DNA from: Calamus simplicifolius
Lineage: Eukaryota; Streptophyta; Magnoliopsida; Arecales; Arecaceae
Direction: 5' to 3'
Assembly (NCBI GenBank): GCA_900491605.1
Contig: UESW01003836.1
Span: forward strand, 430,167-494,166
DNA: 64,000 nucleotides
Position numbers and translations under genes: made by a program. The notes below the pieces were generated by a model. The model saw nothing but the letters and a program-made list of their open reading frames with translations, did no database searches and was not told the DNA's origin. Of this stretch, positions 54,594 to 64,000 are shown piece after piece; position 1 is the first letter of the stretch; the number at the start of each line of letters is the position of its first letter.

Positions 54594-56568
54594 CATGGCC
54601 TCCTCGTCTCTTTCTTGTTCGATTTCCAATTCCGGGGCCTATTCTCCCCGCCATTCACAGCCTTTCCCTTCTTCCCATCTCAGTTGGTCCTCTTCCGCAG
54701 GGGATGCTCCTATGGAAGAGCGGCGGCCCGCGGGGCGCCTTGCGCCGGAAATTGCCCCGCCGCCGGACGGCTCGTGTTCAGCACAGTCCGCAACCCTTCT
54801 TCCCATGCGAGGCAGTCCCCCGAAAGTATGCCTCCATCATGACTGCCCAAGAGATAATTAATCTCAGGGCTCAGTACCAAATCCCCACTAACCTTCGCCT
54901 CTACCGGCCTTTACCTGAGGATAGAGTAACTTCTTCTTATCCAGGTCGGGTCGCCCTTTATGAACATTATTTCAAGGCTGGTCTTCGCATCCCCATTCAC
55001 CCCTTCATATTAAATGTATTAGACTGGTATTCTTTAGCTTTGGCACAACTAGTCCCAAATTCTATCCGGACCCTTGTTGGTTTCATGGTGTTGTGCCATT
55101 TCCATGGGATTGAGGCTAGACTTTTACTCTTCCATTGCTTCTACACCCTTAGGAAACAGTCGGGTTGGTGGTCCTTTGCTCCTAGACCTGCCAGATCCCT
55201 TAAATTGTATCTTCCTTCCTCCATCAAAGGTTGGAAAGATAGGTTTATATTTGCCCAAATCGAGAGGGTGAGGACCGAGTGGGAGGTTCCTAACACCGAG
55301 CCAAACAAAAACTCGTCAGTGCTTCCGAAGGACCGAGAGGCGTTCAGCAGTTGATCATGCCGACATCCCCCACTGCAACCAACTGCTATCCGAAGAGAAT
55401 CTTCGGCTAGCAGATCTTATTCCTGGCGATGGTGAGCAGCGTGACCTCTTCATTTCTTTGCTTTCCATCTCTTTCCCTCTAACCTCGCCTTTTGGTTTAC
55501 AGGCATGGCACCATCGCTGCATAGGATAAGACAAGCTGCTACGAAGAGGAGGAAGGCTCGAGAGGATGGGGCCCTGCCGAGGAGAGGGCTCCAAGATTGT
55601 TAAGAAAACTGAGGCCGAAAAGACCTCAGAAGAGAACAAGACGGAAAGGGCCAAAGCTGAAGAGGCCCTAGGAAGCGAGGCGGAAAGGGCTGAGGCCGGA
55701 GAGGCATCAGGACGGAGCGAGGTGGGGGAAAGGGATCGACCTCGTCCGCCTTCACCAGCACTGCCTCTATCTCCTATTGATTTGACGGCACTTCTCCGGA
55801 GCGGGGGACTGAAGCGCCGCCACCACAGCCCACAGCTCCCAGGTGGAGCCAACCAACTCGGTTACAAGGCTACTCTGGAAGCTGCCCCATCTTCCGAAGG
55901 GGCGACGGTCGAGGCATCCCCACCAGCAAAGGTGCCAGAGGCTGACCCCTCGCCCGCGGCCGCCAGATCATGGAGAGAGATGACATCGATCCCTCTTTCC
56001 AGTCGATCTTGATGCGCTATAGCTGCTAGGCCGAGGCCTTCAGTCCTAGAGGAGGATCGGGCGGAGACTGCCTGAGGCAGGCAAAAGGCCGAGCAGCTGG
56101 AAGGCCCAGAGATTCTGCTTGACTCAAGGATTTGGCACGGGCCGAAAAAGCAAAAAGGCACTTGAAGTAGCTCAGCACCGGGCGGCCTACGAGCTTGATA
56201 ACGCTAAAGTGGCCGAGGAGAAACAAAGGGTGGTGGAAGAGAAGTTGAAGGTGGCGGAGTCGAAAGTGTACTTATTGAAGAGCCGTTTGCACTCCGCTAC
56301 CATTGAAATAGGTGTGGCCGAAGAAAGAGCCAAAAATGCAGCGAAAATCGCTCGTGGTCAGACGCTGAGATTGCCAACTGATGGCGACGGTGATCGAAGC
56401 CGAGAAGAAGGCAGCCGAGGCCGAGAGAAAGCTACCAAGGCCGTAGAAGAATTTAGGAAATCTGATGCCTTCGATAAGGAGCTGGCCGAAACAACTGCAT
56501 TTGCATATGATGGCGGCTTCCAAGATTGTAAGGAGAAGGTTCGGAAATTATACGCCTTAAAGGAATAG
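54594..56568 (+). pseudogene. Antisense extra ORF of the second Tat element, spliced, frame-broken
   Basis: The start is at 54594 (MASSSLSCSISNSG). A one-base frame change near 54815-54830, beside a C run, leads into the conserved block YFKAGLRIPIHPFILNVLDW and SIRTLVGFMVLCHFHG, the same family as 25593-26339. An intron is clear at 55433-55502 (GTGAGC to TTACAG). Later blocks are Lys/Glu/Ala-rich, and 56119-56568 reads as coiled coil, with a stop and frame changes between. The product is unlikely to be functional and its role is unknown in the lineage. Confidence 0.7.
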
Positions 56569-56589
56569 AGAAGTTGGAGCCGGATGAGG

Positions 56590-57049
56590 TTCTCGAGGAT
56601 GAGGGTCCAGCTCGGGCCTGAACATAATTATCTTTTTCTTTTCCTAACTGTACTAAGTCCGACTCGATCGGCAATTTGTAACTTTTACTACCAATGAAAA
56701 TTTCTCATTCAATTCTCAATCTGATTTGCATTGTAGCCAATTATCAGTGATAGGATATAGATAAGCCATAGTAGCCGCTATCAAGGTCATAGGCAGGCAT
56801 AACTAATAATCGCACTTATGTACGACCTTATGGTCTTGACAGATGACCTCGTGCTGTAGGTCGATAGACCGGGAACACCAGAGGGTAGTGCCGACACGAA
56901 GTCGATTAAGGGGCCGATAAGGTATCCATGGACGACTATCGACACGAGGCCGAGTGAAGCTCTGGCAGAGCTAGGTCAACACTGACACGGCGTTGGATCG
57001 TTTGAAGAGCTAAAACTTCTAATACCGACGTGGAGTCGGTTTCGTGTGC
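56590..57049. other. Spacer, no gene seen
   Basis: Unique sequence between the antisense ORF and the 25-bp minisatellite; motifs such as CCGACACGA foreshadow the array. Confidence 0.5.
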
Positions 57050-57680
57050 CGATGCTGCCAAATTAGAGTGTCGACACTCAAGTGCCGATGCGGAGTTGGG
57101 TTTCAACTGCCAACGCGGAGCCGGGATTCAAGTGCCGACGCAGAGTCAGGCCTCAGGTACCGACATGGAGTTGGGCCTCAGGTACTGACGCGGAGTCAGG
57201 CTTCAGGTGCCAACGCGGAGTCGGGCTTCAGGTGCTGACGCAGAGTCGAGCTTCAAGTATCGTCGCAAAGTCGAGCTTCAGGTGCCGACGCGGAGTCGGG
57301 CTTCAGGTGCCGATGCAAGTCGGGCTTTAGGTGCCGACGCGGAGTCGGGCTTCAGGTGCTGACGCGAGTCGGGCTTCAGGTGCTGATGCGGAGCCGGGCT
57401 TCAGGTGCCGATGCGGAGCCAAGCTTGAGGTGCCGATGCGGAGCCGAGCTTTAGGTGCCGACGTGAAGCCGGGCTTCAAGTGCTGGAGCCAGGCTTCAGG
57501 TGCCGACGTGGAGCCGGGCTTTAGGTGCTGACGCGGAGCCGAGCTTTAGGTGCTGATGCGGAGCCGGGCTTTAGGTGCCGACGCGGAGTTGGGCTTCAGT
57601 TGCCGACGCGGAGTCGGGCTTCAGGTGCCGATGCGGAGTCGGGCTTTAGTTGCTGATGCAGAGTTGGGCTTCAGGTGAGA
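57050..57680. repeat. About 25-bp minisatellite, around 25 units, in the second Tat element
   Basis: The core unit is GGTGCCGACGCGGAGTCGGG plus CTTCA, 25 bases, with variants GATGCGGAGCC and TTTAG. It sits between the converging antisense ORF and integrase, the same place as the 90-bp array at 30480-30915. Confidence 0.93.
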
Positions 57681-57768
57681 AGCAGGATCACTCAAAGATA
57701 CGTTAGTAAGAGAATATTCTGAATATTACTCTAGCAGACATGTTCCAATTAAAGAAATTAACAAACTA

Positions 57769-58944
57769 TTAATAATACCGACGTAAGTTGTCTGCATTCC
57801 AAGTGCGGGGGAGAGGCTTCCCGTCTAGCCCCTCAATTTTGTATGCTCCGTGGTGGAGTGCCTCCGTGACTCGATAGGATCCTTCCCATCTTAGCGCTAG
57901 CTTGCCCCCTTCCGTTGGCTTTGAAACTTCAGCCCGCCTGAGGACCAGGTCTCCTAGTAAAAATGCCTTAGGACGGATGCGAGCATTGTAATACTTGGCC
58001 GTCCGCTGTCGGTAAGCCGCCATTCGGATTTGCGCTCGATCTTGTAGCTCTTCCACTAGGTCAAGGTCGGCCCGCAATTGATTTGGGTTGTCACCTTCGC
58101 TGTACAGCTCCGTTCGGGGGCTCGGGACACCTATCTCCAGGGATGACAACTTTGGATCCGAAGACCAAGCTGAAAGGAGTCTCTCCGATGGGGGCTCGTG
58201 GCGTTGTGTGATAGGCCCACAATACATTAGGGAGCTCTTCCACCCACTGCCCTTTGCATTCATCAAGTCGGTCCCTAAGTCCTTGGAGAATAATGCAGTT
58301 GGTGACCTCGGCTACGCCATTGGTCTGGGGATGCCCAACAAAGGTGAACCGCTGATGGATGCCTAGCTCGGCGCAGAATCCACGAAAATCTGTGTTGTCG
58401 AACTGCCGGCCGTTGTCAGTGACGAGGGTGTGCGGGAGCCCGAACTGGCATACTATAGATTTTCAGAAAAAGGATCTCACCTTGCCCTCGGTTATTTTGG
58501 CGAGTGCATCAGCTTCGATCCATTTAGTGAAGTGGTCGACGACTACCAGCAGGAACTTGCATTGACCCAAGGTCGGGGAGAACGGTCCCAAAATATCCAT
58601 GCCCCACTGGGCAAAGGGCCAAGGTGCTGTCAGAGGGTTAAGCTGGGACATCGGCTGACGTTGGATGTTGGCATGGCATTGGCAACTGTCGCATTTCTTG
58701 ATGAGCTCAGACGCATCCTCCCTTATTGTTAGCCAGTAGTATCCTTATCGTAGGGCTTTGTACACTAGAGCTCTGCCCCCCAGATGACTTCCGCATATGC
58801 CCTCATGGATTTTTCACAGGATGTAATCTGCTTCCATGGGACCGACGCACTTGAGGATCGGGTACGAGAATGATCTTTGGTAGAGCTTTCCGTCCATCAT
58901 CAGAAACTTCGAGGCTCGCCTCTTGAGCAGCCTAGCCTCAGTCA
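57769..58944 (-). pseudogene. Integrase of the second Tat element, interrupted by a Copia insertion
   Basis: The C-terminal part has RTAKYYNARIRPKAFLLGDL and WEGSYRVTEALHHGAYKIE. The core has WGMDILGPFSPTLGQCKFL with the first catalytic Asp, and VVVDHFTKWIEADALA. Frame changes and stops separate the blocks, and the coding is cut at 58945. Confidence 0.85.
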
Positions 58945-60342
58945 TGTTGGTCTAGATAGCAACCCAAGAGGGGGGGTGAATTGGGTTTTTCAAAAATTAA
59001 ACTCTTTTGAATAGATAACCCCCAGCGGAAATAAAAACTTAGATTCACAGATTTAAAACTAAGCAACTATAAATGAAGAGTTGAAGATAAAGAGACAATC
59101 ACGGCAAACACAATAGATTTTATAGTGGTTCGGTGTACCTACACCTACGTCCACTCCCAAGTACCTCTTGGGTCCACACTATAATCAAACTGATTACAGC
59201 AGAGTTGTTTTGCAAGCTCACAACTCAAACTTGTTGTTTTTCCGGGTGCACAACGAACCCAGCTGGTTTTCAAGGCTCACCAGCACAAAACCTAAAACCA
59301 CAAGCAAATGCTTGCACAAGGCTAACTGCCTCAACTGAATCAATCACCAGATTGACCCAGCAAACAGTATAATGAGTTTTACAAAAGCAAACTGCTCCTT
59401 CAATGAGCAAATATACAATAATGAAACAATAAATAGAGATTAGGAACCAAAGCCTGATTCGAAGATCTTGGTGGCTTCTTCCTTCTCTTCCTTTGAATGG
59501 ATCTTCCTTTGAATATGCTCTTGAGGTTCAGAAGATTGGAAAAACTAGGGCTTCTCCCTTCTTTTGAGATTTCTTCTAAGTAGAACAGCAAAGGCTTGGA
59601 ATCTCTTTCTCTTCTTTGGGGAATGAGTATGATCTTTCCTTACAGGTTTTCCCTCTTTTCTTTTCTGATGGATCTCAAGGATTTTCTCTATTCTTTTCTT
59701 TTTGCCTCTTTCTTCTTTTTTTCTCTCTTTTTGGGATGCAATCACCCCTCTTCTTATAGATCGATTAATCCACAAATAGTGCAAAACTATCCGTTAGAAG
59801 CAAGTGAAAAAGGATTAGATCCATAAATAACAATAGCCGTTGGGATTAAAATGATAAAGTTAAAGTTTAGAGTCGTTCTGACAGTTCTGGAGCCGTGTCT
59901 GACATTCTGGAGTCGGCTCTGGCTTTTCTGGAGTCGGCTCTAACTCGAAATAATTTAATCCGCTCGATCTGGAGTCGTCTCTGACTTTTCTGGGGTCGAC
60001 ACAAAATTCTTCTGGAGTCGACTCTAACAGTCTGGGAGTCGACTCTAAGTCGTGGCCTGAAAATCCAACGTTCTGTTGTTTCTGATAGAGTCGGCTCTCA
60101 CAGTCCCGGAGTCGACTCTAAGTCTGTGCCATTTTCGGAGTCGGCTCTGCGATTCCATGTGTCGACTCTAATGTCTGCAGTCTTACCTTGACATTAGATT
60201 CAAACCAGAACTTGATTTTCCTTCTTGATTTTGATCATTAATTAGACTTATAAACTGAAAAACTTAATCAAAATCATTAGTAACATCAAATGTTATACTC
60301 AAATAGTTTTGTTAATCATCAAAATCCTCAATTGGGTCAACA
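58945..60342 (-). repeat. 3' LTR of the SIRE-type element (1,398 bp)
   Basis: The edges are TGTTGGTCTAG and TTGGGTCAACA on the + strand, so each end has TG/CA. It includes a block with about a dozen GAGTCG(A/G)CTCT-type motifs (59871-60176). Confidence 0.85.
59871..60176. repeat. Cluster of GAGTCG(A/G)CTCT motifs in the SIRE LTR
   Basis: Motifs such as GGAGTCGGCTCT and GGAGTCGACTCTAA recur every 20-40 bases. The core AGTCGACT is palindromic. Confidence 0.85.
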
Positions 60343-60356
60343 ATCTCCCCCTTTTT
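60343..60356 (-). other. Polypurine tract of the SIRE-type element
   Basis: On the - strand AAAAAGGGGGAGAT directly precedes the LTR start TGTTGACCC. Confidence 0.85.
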
Positions 60357-61166
60357 GATGATGACAAAAACTTTGAGTATATGCATTAAAGAAATTCATT
60401 TGAATTGAGAATTTAAAGCTTAGAGACTTTGTAATAGAGAATTTGATGCCAACATTTAAAATGAATAAAAAAAACATGACATCAATCAAAATGATTCAAC
60501 TTTTATATGGAGAAATTTATTAAGCTCCCCCTGCATTGAATAACTCCCCCTATGTAGATAGACTGAATTTTTAAAAAAATCTGAATTCTCTTATATTAAC
60601 TTTAAAAATTCTCTTTTCCTTTTTATGCATTATACACTCATCTCTCTCTCCCCCTTTTTTGTTATCAACAATAAGGTGAGTTTTAAAAGCAAATAAGGAA
60701 TGTTATCAAAGCGAGGATGTTGGTTCGAATAGTCATAAGGATAGGAAATTCATTCATTGACATTCAATCAAAGACAAATTTGTAATAAAAGTGTAATATT
60801 CATTCAACCATTTGTACTCCAAAGCAAGATCTATTACATGTATTCTAAAATGACAGATTTAAGTATGTAAATCCTATATACATGCTAAGAAAGAAAACAA
60901 GAAATCCTAAGATACAACCTAGGATCAAATATGCTTGTACACTATTTTCTTTAGATGTCCATCATCTCCATAACATCATCTTTTTGGGTTTTCTTAAAGC
61001 TTTCAAGACATGCTTCAATTGAGAAACGGCAAGGTCAATATCTTTCTTTAGTTGACTTGTAGCATGAAGATACTTTCCAGAACCGTCAGCAATCCCTTCC
61101 ATCCTTTCAAAAATACTATGAAGATCAGTGCTAAAGGATTCGACGAATTGCTAAGTGAAAAAGAAA
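60357..61166. other. AT-rich spacer between the extra ORF and the 3' LTR
   Basis: No open frame of interest is visible. It is part of the SIRE-type element. Confidence 0.55.
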
Positions 61167-62467
61167 TCATGTCAAGTCTTGAATTAATCTCATCTTTAAT
61201 TGATTGAACTCCTCTCTTAATTTACACATATCATTTGTTCTTACACTGTCATACTCAGCAAGTAAAGCCCTGAGCTGACCAATTTGCTCCTCAGAAAATC
61301 TTTCTGATGCCATTGCTGACTGATGTGGAAGTTGAGAGCTTGGTCCAGCTTCTGAGGGTCCAGCAGGTGGTCCAGCCAGCAGAAGGTCCAGCAGAAGATG
61401 GTCCAGCAGATGGTTCAGGAATGTCTTCTCCTCTGACTTCCTCAACTCTAACCTCCTCAGCTCTGGCCTCATGTCCTCTTTTAATCCAGTTTCCATTTTC
61501 TTTTCTAAAGCCCATTCGGTGAATTGTAGAGACACTATAGTAATCTGTATGTCTTAACTTTCTTAGTGGCTCATTGTCCATTATAAGAACACCTTGGCTT
61601 CTGAAAACTAAAGTTAAAACCATACCATATGGCAATGTAGATCTTTCTTAGTAGCTGCCTCCGCCATATAGCCTATCATCATCTCAGCAAGATTTAAGGG
61701 TCTACCAGTGAGTATGCAGTCCATTAATAAAACGTCTCGCTCCGAGACATACTCAAACCTTCCGATTTTAGGAAAAAGAATCCTCCCACAGATATTGTGA
61801 AGTAATCTGAGTTCCAAATTAAGTTGATTTGCTAAAATTTCCTCAAACTCAGAAACTTCTCTTCCTAACATCCTTGATAGTGCTCCTCCTCTATCTTCAT
61901 GATGATATTCAACAAGTCCAACAGTAGGCATTTCCAATAAATTACCAAGGGATTCGGCTGTGATGACTACCTTTGTTCCTCTTACAACACTTACTAATCC
62001 TCCCTCTCCTCTACTTAAATCATTATAAAACTCTCTTACTAGGGCGGGTAGGTAGGAATATCCAAAGAGCAGACCTTCTCCCATCCCATTTCTTGCAACA
62101 ATCGCCCAATAGCAAAGCCTTCGGAAATAAAGAAGTTGAAATCAACTTTCCTTCCGGTTGTAATGGCCTTACCAGCTAATTGGTCGACTCGAGGAGAAGA
62201 TGGTGAGGGTGGAGAGTCATCTTGAGTGGCAGATGAAGAAGATGACGAAGGTTGCCTCCGATTTGAACGGCGCTTCGTCGGAACAGTCGAACCACCAATG
62301 ATAGCACGCCTTTTGGGAGCCATTGGATTCGATTGGAATGAGTAATCAAGGGTTTTGAGGGATTTGGAGGGTTTGGAATCAGTTTGGAACAGGCTTGAAA
62401 ATGGTTTAGGAGACGATAGAAATCGTTTGGGGTCGACTCCGCCCTTTTTATTTTGACCTAGTTCCAC
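61167..62467 (-). pseudogene. Extra ORF downstream of pol in the SIRE-type element (putative plant transposon protein family), frame-broken
   Basis: The likely start is at about 62322 (MAPKRRAIIGGSTVP), followed by a Ser-rich linker and DFNFFISEGFAIGRLLQEMG. After a frame change come AESLGNLLEMPTVGLVEYH and RILFPKIGRFEYVSERDVLL, resembling the plant putative transposon protein domain (Transposase_32-like). The C-terminal part is Pro/Ser-rich with a short coiled coil (LRALLAEYDSVRTNDMCKL). In SIRE elements this position holds an env-like ORF, but I see no membrane segment, so an envelope role is not supported. Frames shift near 62060, 61625 and 61500. Confidence 0.65.
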
Positions 62468-62632
62468 TTAGAGTCGACTCCCGAAAACGAGGTGTCGGCT
62501 CCGAACCAGAGAATCTGTCAGCGCCCGAATTAGAGTCGGCTCTACAGAAGCCAGAGTCGGCTCTAATTGCCCAGACAGAACATCAAAATAAGAAGGTGTC
62601 GACTCCACAAACTGAAGGTGTCGACTCCACAA
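62462..62632. repeat. Second cluster of GAGTCG(A/G)CTC motifs, upstream of the extra ORF
   Basis: At least six copies (AGAGTCGACTCC, GTCGGCTCC, AGAGTCGGCTCT, GGTGTCGACTCC twice and similar) lie between pol and the extra ORF, resembling the LTR cluster. Confidence 0.8.
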
Positions 62633-62883
62633 TAGTTTCAGAGAAAAATCAGATTTTCAAGGATCTGAAACTGATCAAATTAATCATCAAACTCTAGATA
62701 AGTGTTCCTTAACAATTGGGGAAACAATAAATCAACTTTCTAGATAAATTTCCTTATTGGACATAGAGGATTTTCAAGAAATTATAGAAGTCTAGATAGT
62801 TGTTGTCCTTAGAGTTTCAGAAAATTATTCTAAAGGATCACAAACTCCTAATTCTCCTCTAAGATAGCAAAATCTCTCCTCAC

Positions 62884-64000
62884 TCAAAGGTTTGGTAAAA
62901 TATCAGCTAATTGATCATTAGTATTAACATATTCAAGACAAACATCTTTGTTAGTTACATGTTCTCTAATAAAGTGATGTCTAATTTCAATGTGTTTAGT
63001 TCTTGAATGTTGAATTGGATTTTTAGTTAGATTGATAGCACTAGTATTATCACATTTAATAGGTATTTTATCAAGTGTGATACCATAATCTTCAAGTTGT
63101 CGCTTAATCCAAAGGATTTGAGCACAGCAACTTCCAGCTGCAACATACTCTGCCTCAGCAGTGGATAATGCAACCGAATTTTGCTTCTTGCTAAACCAAG
63201 AGATTAAGTTACTTCCTAAAAGTTGGCATACCCCACTTGTACTCTTTCTATCTAACTTACAACCAGCATAGTCAGAATCAGAATAAGCAATCAATTTTAA
63301 GGTTGAGTCTCTAGAATACCATAATCCTACATTTTTAGTTCCATTTAAGTATCTAAAGATTCTTTTAACAGCAAGTAAATGTGATTCCTTAGGATTAGAT
63401 TGATATCTTGCACATAAGCAGACAGAAAACATGATATCTGGCCTACTTGCAGTTAGATAAAGAAGTGATCCAATCATACCTCTGTAATGCTTCTGATCTA
63501 CTTTCTTACCTACTTCATCCTTGTCCAGCTTGCATGAGGGACTCATTGGCGTACCAAGAGGTTTAGCAGATTCCATACCAAATTTCTTGAGTATTTCCTT
63601 TGTATACTTTGTTTGGTTAATGAAAATTCCCGCTTTCTCTTGTTTGATTTGAAGTCCAAGGAAGAAGTTTAGTTCTCCCATCATGCTCATCTCGAATTCT
63701 CCCTGCATTAGCTTAGCAAATTCTTGACAAAGGAGATTGTTAGTAGCACCAAATATAATGTCATCAACATAAATTTGAACGATTAATAAATCCTTTCCTT
63801 TTCTTTTTAAAAACAAGGTTTTATCAACATTTCCTCTAGAAAAGTCATTTTCAATTAAAAATTTACTTAATCTATCATACCAAGCTCTAGGTGCTTGCTT
63901 TAAACCATAAAGTGCTTTGTGTAGTTTGAAGACGTGGTTTGGAAATTCATGATCTTCAAAACCAGGAGGTTGTTCAACATAAACTTCCTCATTTATAAAA
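62884..64000 (-). pseudogene. Copia reverse transcriptase and RNase H (SIRE-type), open to the window edge
   Basis: The frame is open from 63816 to 62884 and related coding continues to 64000. The active site YVDD is at 63760-63771, followed by GELNFFLGLQIKQEKAGIF. RNase H has SDSDYAGCKLDRKSTSG and ALSTAEAEYVAAGSC. It stops early after NDQLADI near 62890, where a one-base change in a T run hides the usual FTKPL ending. The reverse transcriptase core itself looks intact, so this is the youngest or least damaged coding region among the mobile elements. Confidence 0.85.

Larger units (their letters stand above)
53404..58944 (-). mobile_element. Second Tat-lineage gypsy element, left part
   Basis: It has the same layout as the element in the OTC intron: a 3' LTR (53404-54164), a purine tract, a + strand extra ORF (54594-56568), a tandem-repeat spacer (57050-57680) and then - strand integrase (57769-58940). 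It is interrupted at 58945 by a Copia element, and the rest of pol and the 5' LTR lie beyond the window. Confidence 0.82.
58945..64000 (-). mobile_element. SIRE/Maximus-type Copia element, 3' part
   Basis: The LTR (58945-60342) reads TGTTGG at one edge and GTCAACA at the other. It is followed by the purine tract AAAAAGGGGGAGAT (on the - strand), a downstream extra ORF (61167-62467) and Copia reverse transcriptase/RNase H (62884-64000). A large extra ORF after pol and this LTR start are typical of the SIRE lineage. The bases before the LTR are AGTCA (58940-58944); the partner duplication is outside the window. Confidence 0.85.

Noticed and set aside
61167..62467. Retroviral-type envelope gene in the SIRE-type element
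   Set aside because: The ORF is in the env-like position, but no signal peptide or membrane segment is readable. The domain resembles a plant transposon protein family.

Overview
The window looks like nuclear DNA of a flowering plant, most likely a monocot with a repeat-rich genome; palm-like is a guess from overall character. It holds only two recognisable host genes: an auxilin-like J-domain gene on the + strand (12171-21771, 8 coding exons) and an ornithine carbamoyltransferase (OTC) gene on the - strand (22102-52950, 5 coding exons). They converge tail to tail, with only 330 bases between stop codons. Exon joins were worked out by hand from GT/AG sites, codon phase and family motifs. OTC joins into a clean 386-codon frame. 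The auxilin frame is open except for three single-base length differences in its large exon, all beside short homopolymers.

Layout. 1-2944: remnant of a Copia retroelement (- strand gag and primer-binding site). 4132-10078: a complete non-autonomous LTR retrotransposon (+ strand) with a perfect CAAGG target-site duplication. Its LTRs carry a 27-bp minisatellite of very different length (about 60 versus about 25 units), and its interior holds a 219-bp duplication and a 74-bp tandem array but no gag or pol. 10084-12170: spacer with a Tourist-like MITE and the auxilin promoter. 12171-21771: auxilin-like gene. 22102-52950: OTC, whose last intron (22285-47742, about 25.5 kb) is nearly filled by a Ty3/gypsy Tat-type element (24277-46787, - strand). 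That element has an antisense, intron-bearing extra ORF and a 90-bp tandem array between the converging reading frames. A chromodomain-bearing gypsy family has landed inside its 5' LTR, leaving a truncated tandem copy, a near-full copy and an inverted truncated copy (36492-46055). 53404-58944: a second Tat-type element, about 450 bp upstream of the OTC start, with its own antisense ORF and a 25-bp minisatellite. 58945-64000: a SIRE/Maximus-type Copia element (- strand) inserted in the second Tat element and running off the window.

The two host genes have unrelated jobs (clathrin uncoating; arginine synthesis), but from memory the same two families are near neighbours in Arabidopsis (At1g75310 and At1g75330), so the pair may be ancient synteny. 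Everything else is nested retrotransposon in various states of decay. I found no rRNA, tRNA gene or CRISPR array. All family assignments come from reading the sequence, with no database search.
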